Notes: generated by a model from the letters alone, not told the origin. Numbered from the stretch's first letter, positions 36,123 through 44,916 are shown. The stretch: 64,000 bases of DNA from Mitsuokella sp047974105 (GCF_047974105.1 NZ_JBHYRS010000004.1:1-64000); one strand, 5' to 3'. Numbers and translations are program-made.

Positions 36123-37475
36123 GTGAAACAAAATGCTTATCATCAGGCCAAACGCCTTGCCAAGGCACTCGATGCCAGCGAACTCCGCGCCATGCACGAC
36201 ATCCTGACCATCTACAATGGCATGGCCGTTGTGCTCATCGCCGGCTTCATGAGTATCACACAATTGAAAATCATCCAGACCATGAATGCCCATACATTTT
36301 TGGCACAGCTGCCGAGCCTGCCTCTGCCGCCCGCTGCCATCCTGATCGATTCGGCAGGGGCATTCCTGCTGCTCGTCCTGCTCGGCTGGCTTTACCGCGA
36401 GGGGCCCCTGCCTGCCGTCATGCGCTATATCTGTCTGGGGCTGGAAATCATCGTCTGCGTCATCATCATGCGCAGTCTGAATCTCGCCTATGACGGCGTT
36501 GTCCTGCTCGTCGTGGCGGATCTTTTGCACCGCTATTCCGGACGCCACCAGCTCATCCTGCTCACCGTGGCCATGATGGGCCTTTATGCCATCGTCGACT
36601 ACAACCTCGCGTCCTTTACCAACCATCTGTCCCCTTTTGACGCCTACACCTCTTACTATGCGGTGGAGCCGCGTGCCTGGATTATCGCCGTTCACCACGG
36701 CCTGACTTCCATCAATCTCATTCTCTTCGTCTTTTACCTGACTTTGCTCATCCGGCAGAATCATCAGGAAAAACAGCGCATCGCCAGTCTCAATGCCCAG
36801 CTTGAAGAGGCCAACACCCGCCTGCGGGCGTATGCCATCGAGGCAGAATCCATGGCAGAGACACGCGAACGCAACCGTCTGGCGCGCGAAATCCACGATA
36901 CGCTCGGCCATGCCCTCACAGGCATAGCCGCCGGCCTCGATGCCACGAACATCCTCATGGATATTGCCCCCGACAAAGCCAAGGAGCAGCTTGTCAAAAT
37001 CAAGGAGATTGCCCTGCGCGGTCTCAAGGACGTGCGCCGCAGCGTCAAGAAACTGCGGCCCGACGACTTGGAACAATTATCCCTCAGGCAGGCCATCGAG
37101 CACATGATTGCAGAATTTGCCGATTCGACCGGCATGAAAATAAAATTTGATGTACTGCAGTGGCCGGAACGCCTGCGCCCTGACCAGGAAGAGGTACTTT
37201 ACCGCGTTGTGCAGGAAGGCATGACCAATGCCCGCCGCCACGGCCATGCCGAGCATCTCACCATTACGATTGGCTCTCGGCGCGGCATCGTCTATCTCGT
37301 GCTTGCCGACGACGGCTGCGGCGTCGATACCAGAAAGCTGGAAAAAGGCTTCGGCCTGCGCCATATGCAGGAACGCCTTGCCCTGCTGCATGGCAAACTT
37401 CGTTATTGGAGCGACCAGGGCTTTACTCTTGAAGCCATCTTACCGGAAAATGAGGAGGCATCCAGATTCTTATGA
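36123..37475 (+). CDS. NarL-type sensor histidine kinase with six membrane segments
   Basis: 450 residues. About six transmembrane helices fill residues 25-210 with only short loops, so there is no large external sensor domain. A coiled coil follows (QEKQRIASLNAQLEEANTRLRAYA). The HisKA_3 dimerisation domain carries the phospho-histidine in ERNRLAREIHDTLGHALTGI. The HATPase has a degenerate N box (EGMTNARRHG), ADDGCGVD and GFGLRHMQERL. The GTG start at 36123 has AAGGAG 11 bases upstream; the same frame could be opened at 36111, but that codon adjoins the site. It overlaps the response regulator gene by 4 bp. Confidence 0.9.
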   Translation: MKQNAYHQAKRLAKALDASELRAMHDILTIYNGMAVVLIAGFMSITQLKIIQTMNAHTFLAQLPSLPLPPAAILIDSAGAFLLLVLLGWLYREGPLPAVMRYICLGLEIIVCVIIMRSLNLAYDGVVLLVVADLLHRYSGRHQLILLTVAMMGLYAIVDYNLASFTNHLSPFDAYTSYYAVEPRAWIIAVHHGLTSINLILFVFYLTLLIRQNHQEKQRIASLNAQLEEANTRLRAYAIEAESMAETRERNRLAREIHDTLGHALTGIAAGLDATNILMDIAPDKAKEQLVKIKEIALRGLKDVRRSVKKLRPDDLEQLSLRQAIEHMIAEFADSTGMKIKFDVLQWPERLRPDQEEVLYRVVQEGMTNARRHGHAEHLTITIGSRRGIVYLVLADDGCGVDTRKLEKGFGLRHMQERLALLHGKLRYWSDQGFTLEAILPENEEASRFL

Positions 37476-38158
37476 ATACCAAAAAAATCAAGGTCATGAT
37501 TGCCGATGACCAGGAACTCATACGCGAGAGCCTGAGCATCGTGCTTGGCACCAACGCCGATATGGCGGTCACCGGACTCGCGGGCAACGGCCGCGAGCTT
37601 CTGGAACTCATCAAAAAAAATCCTCCCGACGTCGTGCTCATGGATGTGCGCATGCCGGAACTTGACGGCGTCGAGGCCACCCGCGCCGTCAAAGCCCAAT
37701 GGCCGCAGGTGCGCATCATCATCCTCACGACGTTTGATGACGACGAATACGTCTTCAATGCCCTCAAATACGGCGCGAGCGGCTACCTTTTAAAAGGTGT
37801 CTCCGTGCCGGAGCTCAGCAATGCCATCCGCACGGTCGCTCAGGGCGGCGCCATGATCAATCCCGGCATCGTCGCGAAGGTCGTCAAATTCTTTAACCAG
37901 ATGGCACAGTCGAGCCTCGCGACCGACCCCGAGTACACGAAGGGCATCGAAGTCCTGAACCGGACGGAGCGCAACATCGCCCTGCTCGTCGGCCGCGGCC
38001 TCTCGAATAAAGAAATCTCCGGCAGACTTTCCCTCTCAGACGGCACCATCCGCAACGGACTTTCCTCCGCACTCGCAAAACTCGGGCTGCGCGACCGCAC
38101 GCAGCTGGCCATTTGGGCCGTGCAGACGGGACTTGCCAACGGCGAGGTCACGCCATGA
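37472..38158 (+). CDS. NarL/LuxR-family response regulator
   Basis: 228 residues. Receiver domain (about 7-122) with the acidic pair MIADDQ, phospho-aspartate in DVVLMDVRMPELDG, switch threonine in ILTTF and lysine in LLKG. The C-terminal LuxR-type helix-turn-helix (about 165-225) reads LNRTERNIALLVGRGLSNKEISGRLSLSDGTIRNGLSSALAKLGLRDRTQ in outline. It overlaps the kinase gene (ATGA type) and the following binding-protein gene by 4 bp. Likely targets are the neighbouring PTS genes, by position only. Confidence 0.92.
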   Translation: MNTKKIKVMIADDQELIRESLSIVLGTNADMAVTGLAGNGRELLELIKKNPPDVVLMDVRMPELDGVEATRAVKAQWPQVRIIILTTFDDDEYVFNALKYGASGYLLKGVSVPELSNAIRTVAQGGAMINPGIVAKVVKFFNQMAQSSLATDPEYTKGIEVLNRTERNIALLVGRGLSNKEISGRLSLSDGTIRNGLSSALAKLGLRDRTQLAIWAVQTGLANGEVTP

Positions 38159-39495
38159 GTGAGCAAAAACACGGACTGCAAAGATTTCGCCGGCCCCCTC
38201 GCTTTCTTTTGGGGCTGCTTTTTGCCTATCTCTTCGTCTTTCTGGCACTCTGCAAGATGGAGCCCCAGCCCATCATCCTGCGCGTCGGACTCTTTGCCGG
38301 CAGCAATTGGGACGTTCCCCAAGGCAACAGCTATGCCTACATCGATGAAGTCATCGCGAAATTCGAAGCCGAGCATCCTAATGTCAAAGTCGTCTATCAA
38401 AGCGGCATCCGCAAGGAAGATTACAGTGAATGGCTCGCTGGCAAGGCTCTGGCAGGCGAAATGCCGGATCTATTCCTGATTCCGCAAAATGACTTCAATC
38501 TTTATACGAACCGCGGGGCCCTTGCCCCTTTGGATACACTAGCCAAAGATGATGCAAATTTCGAGCTTGCCGACTTCTATCCGACGCCGCTTGCCTACGG
38601 ACGCAGCAGCGAAGCGGGCCCCCTTTATGCCCTGCCCGTCGAATGCGTACCGCGGCTGATGTTCGTCAACCGGACACTCCTCTCACGCGAGGGCATTCCC
38701 CTGCCCGATGACGACTGGACATGGGATGATTTCTTGTCCATCTGCCAAAAAGTCACGCGCGATACGGACGGCGACGGCCGCCTTGACCAATTCGGCGTTT
38801 ACGGCTACACATGGCAGGATGCTGTCATCACCAGCGGGCAGAAACTCTTTCGCGCCGACGGCAAGGCTTCGTACTTTGCCAATCCGCGCATCGAAGATGC
38901 CATCCGCTTCACGATTGCCCTGCATCAGACTCAGCAGGGACAGACCGTACAGGAGCGCGATTTTGACCTCGGACACGTTGCGTTCCGCCCGTTCAGCTTT
39001 GCGGCCTACCGCACGTATCAGCCCTATCCGTGGCGCATCAAGAAAGCAACGAATTTCGAATGGGACTGCATCCGCCTGCCGCGCGGCCCTGAGGGAAAAA
39101 ATACCTCCCCGATTCAGACGCTCTTGATGGGCATCAATGCGCAGACGAAGCAGCGACAGCTGGCTTGGGAATTTTTAAAGGCTGTCTGCTACGAAAAGGA
39201 AAACCAGCAAAAGCTTCTGACCCTCTCCGCTGCCCTGCCCGTGCACCGCGGCATCATCGAAAATGCAACGTCTGCTGAACTTTTCGGCCCTGCCGCCGAC
39301 GAAAAAAGCGGCCGCAGCCCTCAGGCTGTCAGCCGCGTCATCGAGGAAGGTTCCCTCCCCGACCGTTTTCCGCAGTACAGCGAAACCATCCTGCTCGCCG
39401 ACCGCGAAATCCAAAAACTCATTCAGGGCAGTCTCACAGAGACCAACGCCATGAACCGTCTGCCAAAAAAAGTTAACGACCTGCTTCTTAAATAG
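38155..39495 (+). CDS. Family 1 extracellular solute-binding protein in a sensory operon
   Basis: 446 residues. An N-terminal hydrophobic segment (FLLGLLFAYLFVFLALC) serves as signal or anchor; a cysteine at its end is followed by KMEP, which is not a clean lipobox. The solute-binding fold of the maltose-binding type follows: YAYIDEVIAKFEAEHPNVKVVYQSG, EMPDLFLIP, WTWDDFLSICQKVTRDTDGDGRLDQFG, and WEFLKAVCYEKENQ. The ATG at 38155 overlaps the response-regulator stop (ATGA). No ABC permease or ATPase is nearby, so a sensing role with the kinase is more likely than transport. Confidence 0.87.
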   Translation: MSEQKHGLQRFRRPPRFLLGLLFAYLFVFLALCKMEPQPIILRVGLFAGSNWDVPQGNSYAYIDEVIAKFEAEHPNVKVVYQSGIRKEDYSEWLAGKALAGEMPDLFLIPQNDFNLYTNRGALAPLDTLAKDDANFELADFYPTPLAYGRSSEAGPLYALPVECVPRLMFVNRTLLSREGIPLPDDDWTWDDFLSICQKVTRDTDGDGRLDQFGVYGYTWQDAVITSGQKLFRADGKASYFANPRIEDAIRFTIALHQTQQGQTVQERDFDLGHVAFRPFSFAAYRTYQPYPWRIKKATNFEWDCIRLPRGPEGKNTSPIQTLLMGINAQTKQRQLAWEFLKAVCYEKENQQKLLTLSAALPVHRGIIENATSAELFGPAADEKSGRSPQAVSRVIEEGSLPDRFPQYSETILLADREIQKLIQGSLTETNAMNRLPKKVNDLLLK

Positions 39496-39509
39496 TCCGG
39501 ATGAACGAA

Positions 39510-40313
39510 TCAGGCAATGATTCCATGCTTTTTCAGATACGCATAGATGCCATCCTCTTCATTCGAGCAAGTGAATGCCGTCGCTGCCTCTTTGACTTTC
39601 TCTGGGGCATTGCCCATGGCCACGCTCGTGCCGGTATAACGGAGCATCTCAAGGTCATTGTAGTTGTCGCCGAAGGACAGCGACTCCTCTGCCTTAAGGC
39701 CGTAATGCTGCAGCATAACCTCAATGCCGCTTGCCTTTGTCACGGACTTGTCCATGATTTCGAGCAGAGTGGAAAACGAACGCACGATATTTAAGGAAGG
39801 AAACAGCGCCTGCAGCTCCTTCTCGGCCCGCTCGCAGTCATCCGGCTCCATCATCATGAGGATTTTGTGCGGCAGAATACCCTTTTGCAGGCAGGCGGCA
39901 AAATCTGCTTTTTCGGCCTTGGCCTCGGTAATCTCCATCTCAAAAACGACGCGCGGGTCCGTTACGTCTTTGACATACCAGTGATGACCGGCATAGTAAT
40001 TGATGGTCGCATCGGGGAAACGGCTTTCAGCCTCCTTGAAAAAAGCAGCGGTCACGTCTTTTTTCATGACGGTGCTGGCAAGCGTCTCGCCTTCTTTCGT
40101 CAGCACGAGCGCCCCGCTGTAGCAGATCAGGGGAATCGTGATGCCCATCTTTTCTGTGATGGGATAGATTGCTTCCGGCATGCGGGCCGAAACCAGTACA
40201 AAGGGAATATCTTGTTGCAAAAGCCCCTTGACGGCCTCTTCCGTACGCTTTGTCACATGCTTGTCATCCGTCAGCAGCGTCCCGTCGATGTCCGAGAATA
40301 CAATCTTTACCAT
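39510..40313 (-). CDS. Cof-type HAD-superfamily phosphatase
   Basis: 267 residues. Motif I FSDIDGTLLTDD with the nucleophile and acid aspartates, motif II VLVSARMPEAI, a C2-type cap domain (about 80-190), lysine of motif III near DKSVTKASGIEVML, and motif IV SFGDNYNDLEML. Family members dephosphorylate sugar phosphates or cofactors such as flavin nucleotides or pyridoxal phosphate. It lies 57 bp downstream of the IIA-like gene on the same strand and is convergent with the solute-binding gene (14-bp gap). A sugar-phosphate substrate is inferred from the setting. Confidence 0.88.
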   Translation of the reverse strand: MVKIVFSDIDGTLLTDDKHVTKRTEEAVKGLLQQDIPFVLVSARMPEAIYPITEKMGITIPLICYSGALVLTKEGETLASTVMKKDVTAAFFKEAESRFPDATINYYAGHHWYVKDVTDPRVVFEMEITEAKAEKADFAACLQKGILPHKILMMMEPDDCERAEKELQALFPSLNIVRSFSTLLEIMDKSVTKASGIEVMLQHYGLKAEESLSFGDNYNDLEMLRYTGTSVAMGNAPEKVKEAATAFTCSNEEDGIYAYLKKHGIIA

Positions 40314-40370
40314 GTCGCTTCCCCCAAATCTTTTTTATACAATCCCTTGTTCATGCCCTGCATGGGCGTT

Positions 40371-40751
40371 TCAGCCAGCCTGCTGTGCATCTTCGGCAAG
40401 GTCATGAATCATTTCGAAGCTGAAAGAGCCGGCAAGGCCGTAATACTTGATGGCCAACGGCAGATTCATGCCGCTCACGACTACTGAGCGTTCCGCGAGA
40501 CCCGAACGCGCCAGCAGCAGCCGCACCTCATGGTCAGCCGTGCTGCCAAACGTATCCGTCAGGAAGATGAACTGCTCATCCGGATTTTTCCTGAGGTCAC
40601 GGCTGAGGGCAGCGGCCAGCTGACGTACACTTCTTTCATAATACGGCTGTATAAAGTCGATTGCCGTGACGTCCGGCTGGTCAAAATAATGCGTAAGGGC
40701 ATCTTTCAAAGCAGAAGCAAGGCATTCGTTGGCTACAAAATAGAGTTTCAT
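40371..40751 (-). CDS. IIA(Man)-like protein lacking the phospho-histidine
   Basis: 126 residues. The fold pattern follows mannose-family IIA: an N-terminal strand KLYFVANECLASALKDAL where active IIA proteins have IIVGTHGLFA, then FIFLTDTFGSTADHEVRLLL against LFLNDLFGGSPYNAA, and VVVSGMNLPLAIKYYGL against IVTGVNLPMLIEM. The histidine position holds asparagine/glutamate (ANEC), so it cannot accept phosphate in the normal way. It is first in a two-gene unit with the HAD phosphatase, divergent from the DeoR regulator. TGCTATGAT is a possible extended -10 upstream. A regulatory rather than transport role is inferred. Confidence 0.72.
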   Translation of the reverse strand: MKLYFVANECLASALKDALTHYFDQPDVTAIDFIQPYYERSVRQLAAALSRDLRKNPDEQFIFLTDTFGSTADHEVRLLLARSGLAERSVVVSGMNLPLAIKYYGLAGSFSFEMIHDLAEDAQQAG

Positions 40752-40984
40752 GATAAAGTCCTCCTTATTATCTTGATAACCTTTAAAAATTCACCTTGCG
40801 CGCTCAGTGGTGTTTTTTCTTTCTGTCTGTATCATAGCAAATACCGCATCGTTCTGCCAGCAAAATACGCCATTTTTTGTTGCAAAAAACGGGAAAATCG
40901 GCCATAATTTGTTTTTAACAACATAATTGTAATATAGAAACAAGGAAAAGAACAATCGTCAGACAATATAAGAGGTGGTTTCCC

Positions 40985-41746
40985 ATGCATACCCGCGAAC
41001 GCCGGACAGCCCTGCTGAGCATCATCAAGGAACGAAAGAAAGTCAACGTTACAAAACTTGCAGAGGAATTAGACGTCACGACCATGACCATACGGCGCGA
41101 CCTCAAGAGGCTGGCCACAGAAAATATCGTGACGCTCGTACATGGCGGTGCCATATACAACGAAGGAGGCCTCGCGCTGGCCTCGGTCGGCGCGCGGGCG
41201 CTTCTGAATCAGCGTGACAAGAATGAGCTTGGCAAATACTGTGCCGGCCTTGTACAGGAAGGCAATGCCATTTACCTCGACTCGGGCTCGACCTGCATGA
41301 GCATCGCCGCAGCCCTGTCGGGGCGCAAAAACATTGCCGTGCTGACAAATTCGCTGGCCGTGATGAACATTTTAGCCAGCAGCTCGGGCCTGCAGCTCTT
41401 CTCAATGGGCGGCATCTTCGATTACGGCACGAATGGTTTCTTCGGCGACCTTGCCTGCCGCACAATTCGCGGCTTCCGCATCGACCTCGCTTTCTTGGGC
41501 GTCAGTTCCCTCTCTTTAGAAGGCGGCGTCATGTCGCCAACGGCGAACGATCAGGCCCTCAAAAAAACCTTGTTTGAAGCCGCCCGCCGAAAAATCGTCG
41601 TCGTCGACCACACAAAAATTGGCCGTGAATCTTTCCTGCGCGTCGCCGACCTGCGCGAAATCGACACACTTGTGACCGACAAAAAGGCTGACAAAGATTT
41701 CATTGCCGGCGCCCGCCGTCAGGGTGTCGAAATCGTACAGATTTGA
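40985..41746 (+). CDS. DeoR-family transcriptional regulator
   Basis: 253 residues. The N-terminal helix-turn-helix (about 5-57: RERRTALLSIIKERKKVNVTKLAEELDVTTMTIRRDLKRL) is of the DeoR type. It is followed by the DeoRC sensor domain with IYLDSGSTC, VLTNSLAV, FFGDLACRTIRGFRIDLAFLGVSSLSLEGG and VVVDHTKIGRESF. Ligands are normally sugar phosphates. AGAGGTGG stands 6 bases before the ATG. It is divergent from the IIA-like/HAD unit across a 233-bp gap and probably controls it. Confidence 0.9.
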   Translation: MHTRERRTALLSIIKERKKVNVTKLAEELDVTTMTIRRDLKRLATENIVTLVHGGAIYNEGGLALASVGARALLNQRDKNELGKYCAGLVQEGNAIYLDSGSTCMSIAAALSGRKNIAVLTNSLAVMNILASSSGLQLFSMGGIFDYGTNGFFGDLACRTIRGFRIDLAFLGVSSLSLEGGVMSPTANDQALKKTLFEAARRKIVVVDHTKIGRESFLRVADLREIDTLVTDKKADKDFIAGARRQGVEIVQI

Positions 41747-41747
41747 A

Positions 41748-41792
41748 AAAAGAACAGATGCCTGTTTTTCCGGCAGGCATCTGCTCTTTTTT
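41748..41792. terminator. Bidirectional terminator between the DeoR gene and copA
   Basis: A 10-bp perfect inverted repeat (41755-41764 with 41774-41783) flanked by AAAAAAG on the left and CTTTTTTG on the right, serving both convergent genes. Confidence 0.88.
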
Positions 41793-41818
41793 GCTTCTAT
41801 TATATTTATTAGCAGGAA

Positions 41819-42022
41819 TCAGCCTACGAGCTCGTAGCCGGCATCCTCGATGACCTTGCGGAAGTCCGCTTCGGCGATATCATGCGTAGCCTTAACATCG
41901 GCCTTGCCGCCTTCAAGGTCAACCGTAACGTCCGTGACGCCGTCCATCTTGGCAAGGGCATCATGAACGTGTTTCTGGCAGTGTGCACACATCATGCCTT
42001 TAATCGTAAGGGTCTTTTCCAT
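41819..42022 (-). other. Possible internal CopZ-like translation unit inside copA
   Basis: In frame with copA, ATG at 42022 (residue 801) is preceded by AAGAAAGAAGAG with 6 bases spacing, a fair ribosome binding site. The product would be a free 67-residue HMA copper chaperone (GMMCAHC motif). Independent use of this start is hypothesis only. Confidence 0.35.
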
Positions 42023-44422
42023 TTTAATCTCTTCTTTCTTTGCATTTTGTTCGCTTGCCGCAGGTGCAGCAGCTTTTTCTTTATCAGAGGAAACGGCAGC
42101 GGCCGTTTTGTCTGCAGGAATCACAGAAGCGCTGTGCTCCGTCTTGAAGAAGCGCAGGCGCAGGGCGTTCATGACGACGCAGACGCTCGACATGCTCATT
42201 GCGGCGGCGCCGATGACCGGTGACAGCTTAATGCCGAAAGCCGGATAAAGGATGCCGGCGGCGAGCGGAATGCAGATGACATTGTAAATGAGCGCCCAAA
42301 ACAGGTTCTCCTTAATGTTGCGAAGTACGGCCTTAGAAAGGCGGATGGCGCTGACAGCGTCGAGAAGGTCGCTCTTCATGAGCACGGCATCGGCACTTTC
42401 AATGGCGACATCCGTGCCGGCGCCAATGGCCATGCCGAGGTCTGCCTGCGCGAGGGCCGGCGCATCGTTGATGCCATCGCCGATCATCGCAACTCTATGG
42501 CCTTCGGCCTGCAGCTTTTTGATGTGCTCGGCCTTGTTTTCCGGCAGGACGCCGGCGATGACCTTCGGAATGCCCATACGGCGGCGGATGGCCTCCGCCG
42601 TGCGCGCATTATCGCCCGTGAGCATGACGACGTCAATGCCCATCTCCTTGAAGCGTGCGATGGCCTCCTTGCTCGTCGGCTTCTCGACATCGGCGGCAGC
42701 AAGGATGCCGATGACATGATCATCCTCGGCAAAAATCAACGGCGTGCAGCCATCGTCCGACAGCGCGGCCAGATGACTTTCATAGGCCGTAAAGTCGATT
42801 TTGTTTTCCGCCATGAGCTTGGCATTGCCGGCATAATACGTATGTCCGTCGGCCTGTGCCTTGACGCCGCGGCCAAAGAGCGCCGCAAAATCCGTCATTT
42901 TTTTCGGCGCCGCACCTTTTGCCTGCGCGTAATTCAGGACAGCTTCGGCAAGAGGATGCTCACTGCCCTGTTCGAGACCGGCAGCGATGGAAAGAAGCTC
43001 CTGCTCCGTCATGCCGACGGCCGTGACGTCCGTGACCTCGGGACGCCCCTCGGTAATGGTGCCCGTCTTATCCATGACGACGGTATCGACCGACTGGGCC
43101 GTCTCAAGGGCTTCGCCCGACTTAATCAAAATGCCGTTTTCGGCACCCTTGCCCGTGCCGACCATGATGGCGACCGGCGTAGCAAGGCCCAGTGCACACG
43201 GGCACGAAATGACGAGAATGCAGATGGCAATGGAGAACGCAAATTCAACGCTCGCACCCATCGCGAGCCAGATGCCGCCGGCAATCACGGCAATCGTGAT
43301 GACGGCCGGCACGAAGACACCGGCAATCTTGTCGGCCGTGCGGGCAATCGGCGCTTTTGAGGCGCTGGCCTCATCGACAAGGCGGATGATCTGGCTGATG
43401 GTCGTATCCTGTCCGACGCGGTCCGCGCGGAAATGGATGAAGCCCTGCTTATTAATGGTCGCCGACGTGACTTTGTCGCCCTGCTGCTTTTCGACCGGAA
43501 TCGGCTCACCCGTGATGGCCGACTCATCGATGCTCGTCGTGCCCGACAGCACAACACCGTCAGCCGGGATGCGTTCGCCCGGACGCACGACAATCTCATC
43601 GCCCGCCACGAGCTGCTCGACCGGCACAACCTTTTCTGCGCCGCCGCGCACGACCGTTGCCTGTTTTGGTGCGAGGTCCATGAGTTTTTCAAGCGCCTTG
43701 CTCGTCTGGCCTTTGGCACGGGCCTCAAGGTACTTGCCGACCGTAATCAAGGTGACAATCATGCCGGCCGATTCAAAGTAAAGATTCGTGCTGTACTCCG
43801 CGACCAGCGCCATGTCATTATGGCCAAAGCCCCAGCCCACGCGGAAAATCGCAAAGGCACCGAAGAGCGCCGCGGCCATCGAGCCCATGCCGACGAGGCT
43901 GTCCATGTTCGGCGCACCGTGAAAGAGATTGCGGAAGCCCGCAATATAATAACGACGGTTGAGGTACATGATGGGCAGGACGAGCAGGAACTGCGAAAAC
44001 GCAAACGTGATGGCATTTTCCGGTCCGTCAAAAACCTGACTGACAATCTGCGGCACGGGCAGGCCGAACAGCTTGAAAAACAGCCCATGCATTGAAATAT
44101 AGAGCGTCGGAATGAGGAAAATAACCGACCAGATCAGGCGGTGCTTCATCTCCGCAATGTTCTTCTTGACGGGGTCTTCCTGTACGGCAGCAGCTTTGGC
44201 TGCAGAAGCGCCCTTGACGGCTGCTCCGTAGCCGGCGTCGACCACGGCCTTGATGATAGCCGTAGGATTTGTCTTGGCTTCATCGTACTTGAGCTGCATG
44301 CTGTTTGTCAGCAGATTGACGCTGACATCCTGCGTACCCTCGACTTTTTTGACGGCCTTTTCGACGCGTGCAGAGCAGGCCGAACAGGTCATGCCCGTAA
44401 TCGTAAATTTTTCTTTCTTCAT
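41819..44422 (-). CDS. copA: Copper-transporting P1B-type ATPase with an extra C-terminal HMA domain
   Basis: 867 residues, copper efflux pump of the inner membrane. N-terminal HMA domain (about 1-68) with GMTCSACSARVEK; membrane helices between about 95 and 260; actuator TGEPIPVEK; CPC channel motif in ISCPCALGLATP; phosphorylation site VVMDKTGTITEG; hinge GDGINDAPALAQADLG; HP locus EQGSEHPLAEA. After a polar linker a second HMA domain (about 801-867) starts MEKTLTIKGMMCAHCQKH with a Cys-x-x-Cys pair, an uncommon place for it. An ATG with AAGAAGAG upstream opens exactly at that domain (42022). csoR lies 43 bp upstream and probably forms an operon with it. Confidence 0.93.
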   Translation of the reverse strand: MKKEKFTITGMTCSACSARVEKAVKKVEGTQDVSVNLLTNSMQLKYDEAKTNPTAIIKAVVDAGYGAAVKGASAAKAAAVQEDPVKKNIAEMKHRLIWSVIFLIPTLYISMHGLFFKLFGLPVPQIVSQVFDGPENAITFAFSQFLLVLPIMYLNRRYYIAGFRNLFHGAPNMDSLVGMGSMAAALFGAFAIFRVGWGFGHNDMALVAEYSTNLYFESAGMIVTLITVGKYLEARAKGQTSKALEKLMDLAPKQATVVRGGAEKVVPVEQLVAGDEIVVRPGERIPADGVVLSGTTSIDESAITGEPIPVEKQQGDKVTSATINKQGFIHFRADRVGQDTTISQIIRLVDEASASKAPIARTADKIAGVFVPAVITIAVIAGGIWLAMGASVEFAFSIAICILVISCPCALGLATPVAIMVGTGKGAENGILIKSGEALETAQSVDTVVMDKTGTITEGRPEVTDVTAVGMTEQELLSIAAGLEQGSEHPLAEAVLNYAQAKGAAPKKMTDFAALFGRGVKAQADGHTYYAGNAKLMAENKIDFTAYESHLAALSDDGCTPLIFAEDDHVIGILAAADVEKPTSKEAIARFKEMGIDVVMLTGDNARTAEAIRRRMGIPKVIAGVLPENKAEHIKKLQAEGHRVAMIGDGINDAPALAQADLGMAIGAGTDVAIESADAVLMKSDLLDAVSAIRLSKAVLRNIKENLFWALIYNVICIPLAAGILYPAFGIKLSPVIGAAAMSMSSVCVVMNALRLRFFKTEHSASVIPADKTAAAVSSDKEKAAAPAASEQNAKKEEIKMEKTLTIKGMMCAHCQKHVHDALAKMDGVTDVTVDLEGGKADVKATHDIAEADFRKVIEDAGYELVG

Positions 44423-44465
44423 CTTGGATTTCAGCCTCCTTGGTGGCTATATTGGAAAATACAAG

Positions 44466-44828
44466 TCATTTCATGACTTTCTGCAAAGTCGCGACGAGCT
44501 CGTCGACAACTTCGTCATGGCCCGCGCGGATATCATCGACCACGCACGATTTGATATGCTGCGCGAGCAGTTCTTTATTGAAGGCATTCAGGGCCGACTG
44601 AATGGCGCTGACCTGCGTGAGGATATCGACGCAGTAACGGTCATCCTCGACCATCTTGCAGACGCCGCGGACCTGACCTTCGATGCGCTTGAGGCGCGAA
44701 ACAAGGCATTTGTACTCTTTGCTGTCCTTATCGCGGTATTTGTGTCTGACACAGCCGCTGCAGGACTTTTCTTTTTCGTCTTCAGCAGCATCTGCTATTT
44801 GACATTTTTTATCTTCACATGCACACAT
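44466..44828 (-). CDS. csoR: CsoR/RcnR-family copper-sensing repressor
   Basis: 120 residues. The four-helix CsoR core (about 40-120) reads CLVSRLKRIEGQVRGVCKMVEDDRYCVDILTQVSAIQSALNAFNKELLAQHIKSCV in outline, with the Cys...His-x-x-x-Cys metal ligands (C in RYCVDIL; H and C in HIKSC). An N-terminal extension of about 35 residues is rich in cysteine and charged residues (MCACEDKKC...SCSGC), which is longer than usual. GGGGG about 10 bases before the ATG lies inside the operator, so repressor binding also covers the start region. It heads the csoR-copA operon. Confidence 0.9.
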   Translation of the reverse strand: MCACEDKKCQIADAAEDEKEKSCSGCVRHKYRDKDSKEYKCLVSRLKRIEGQVRGVCKMVEDDRYCVDILTQVSAIQSALNAFNKELLAQHIKSCVVDDIRAGHDEVVDELVATLQKVMK

Positions 44829-44833
44829 GAAAT

Positions 44834-44874
44834 ATACCCCCTAACGGTATTTAATATATACCACGAGGGGGTAT
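44834..44874. promoter_or_regulatory. Double CsoR-type operator upstream of csoR-copA
   Basis: Two 17-bp sites face each other: ATACCCCCTAACGGTAT (44834-44850) and ATACCACGAGGGGGTAT (44858-44874), inverted with respect to each other and 7 bases apart. TACCCCC/GGGGGTA with a GGTAT half is the general pattern of CsoR operators. The first site overlaps the csoR ribosome binding site. Confidence 0.75.
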
Positions 44875-44884
44875 CTGTCAAGCA

Positions 44885-44910
44885 AAAAAATATCTCCCGA
44901 CCAGCGGGAG
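44885..44910 (-). terminator. Terminator of the TPR exported protein gene
   Basis: The stem CTCCCG / CGGGAG (44894-44899, 44905-44910) is followed on the minus strand by ATATTTTTTTG. Confidence 0.75.
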
Positions 44911-44916
44911 AAAAAA

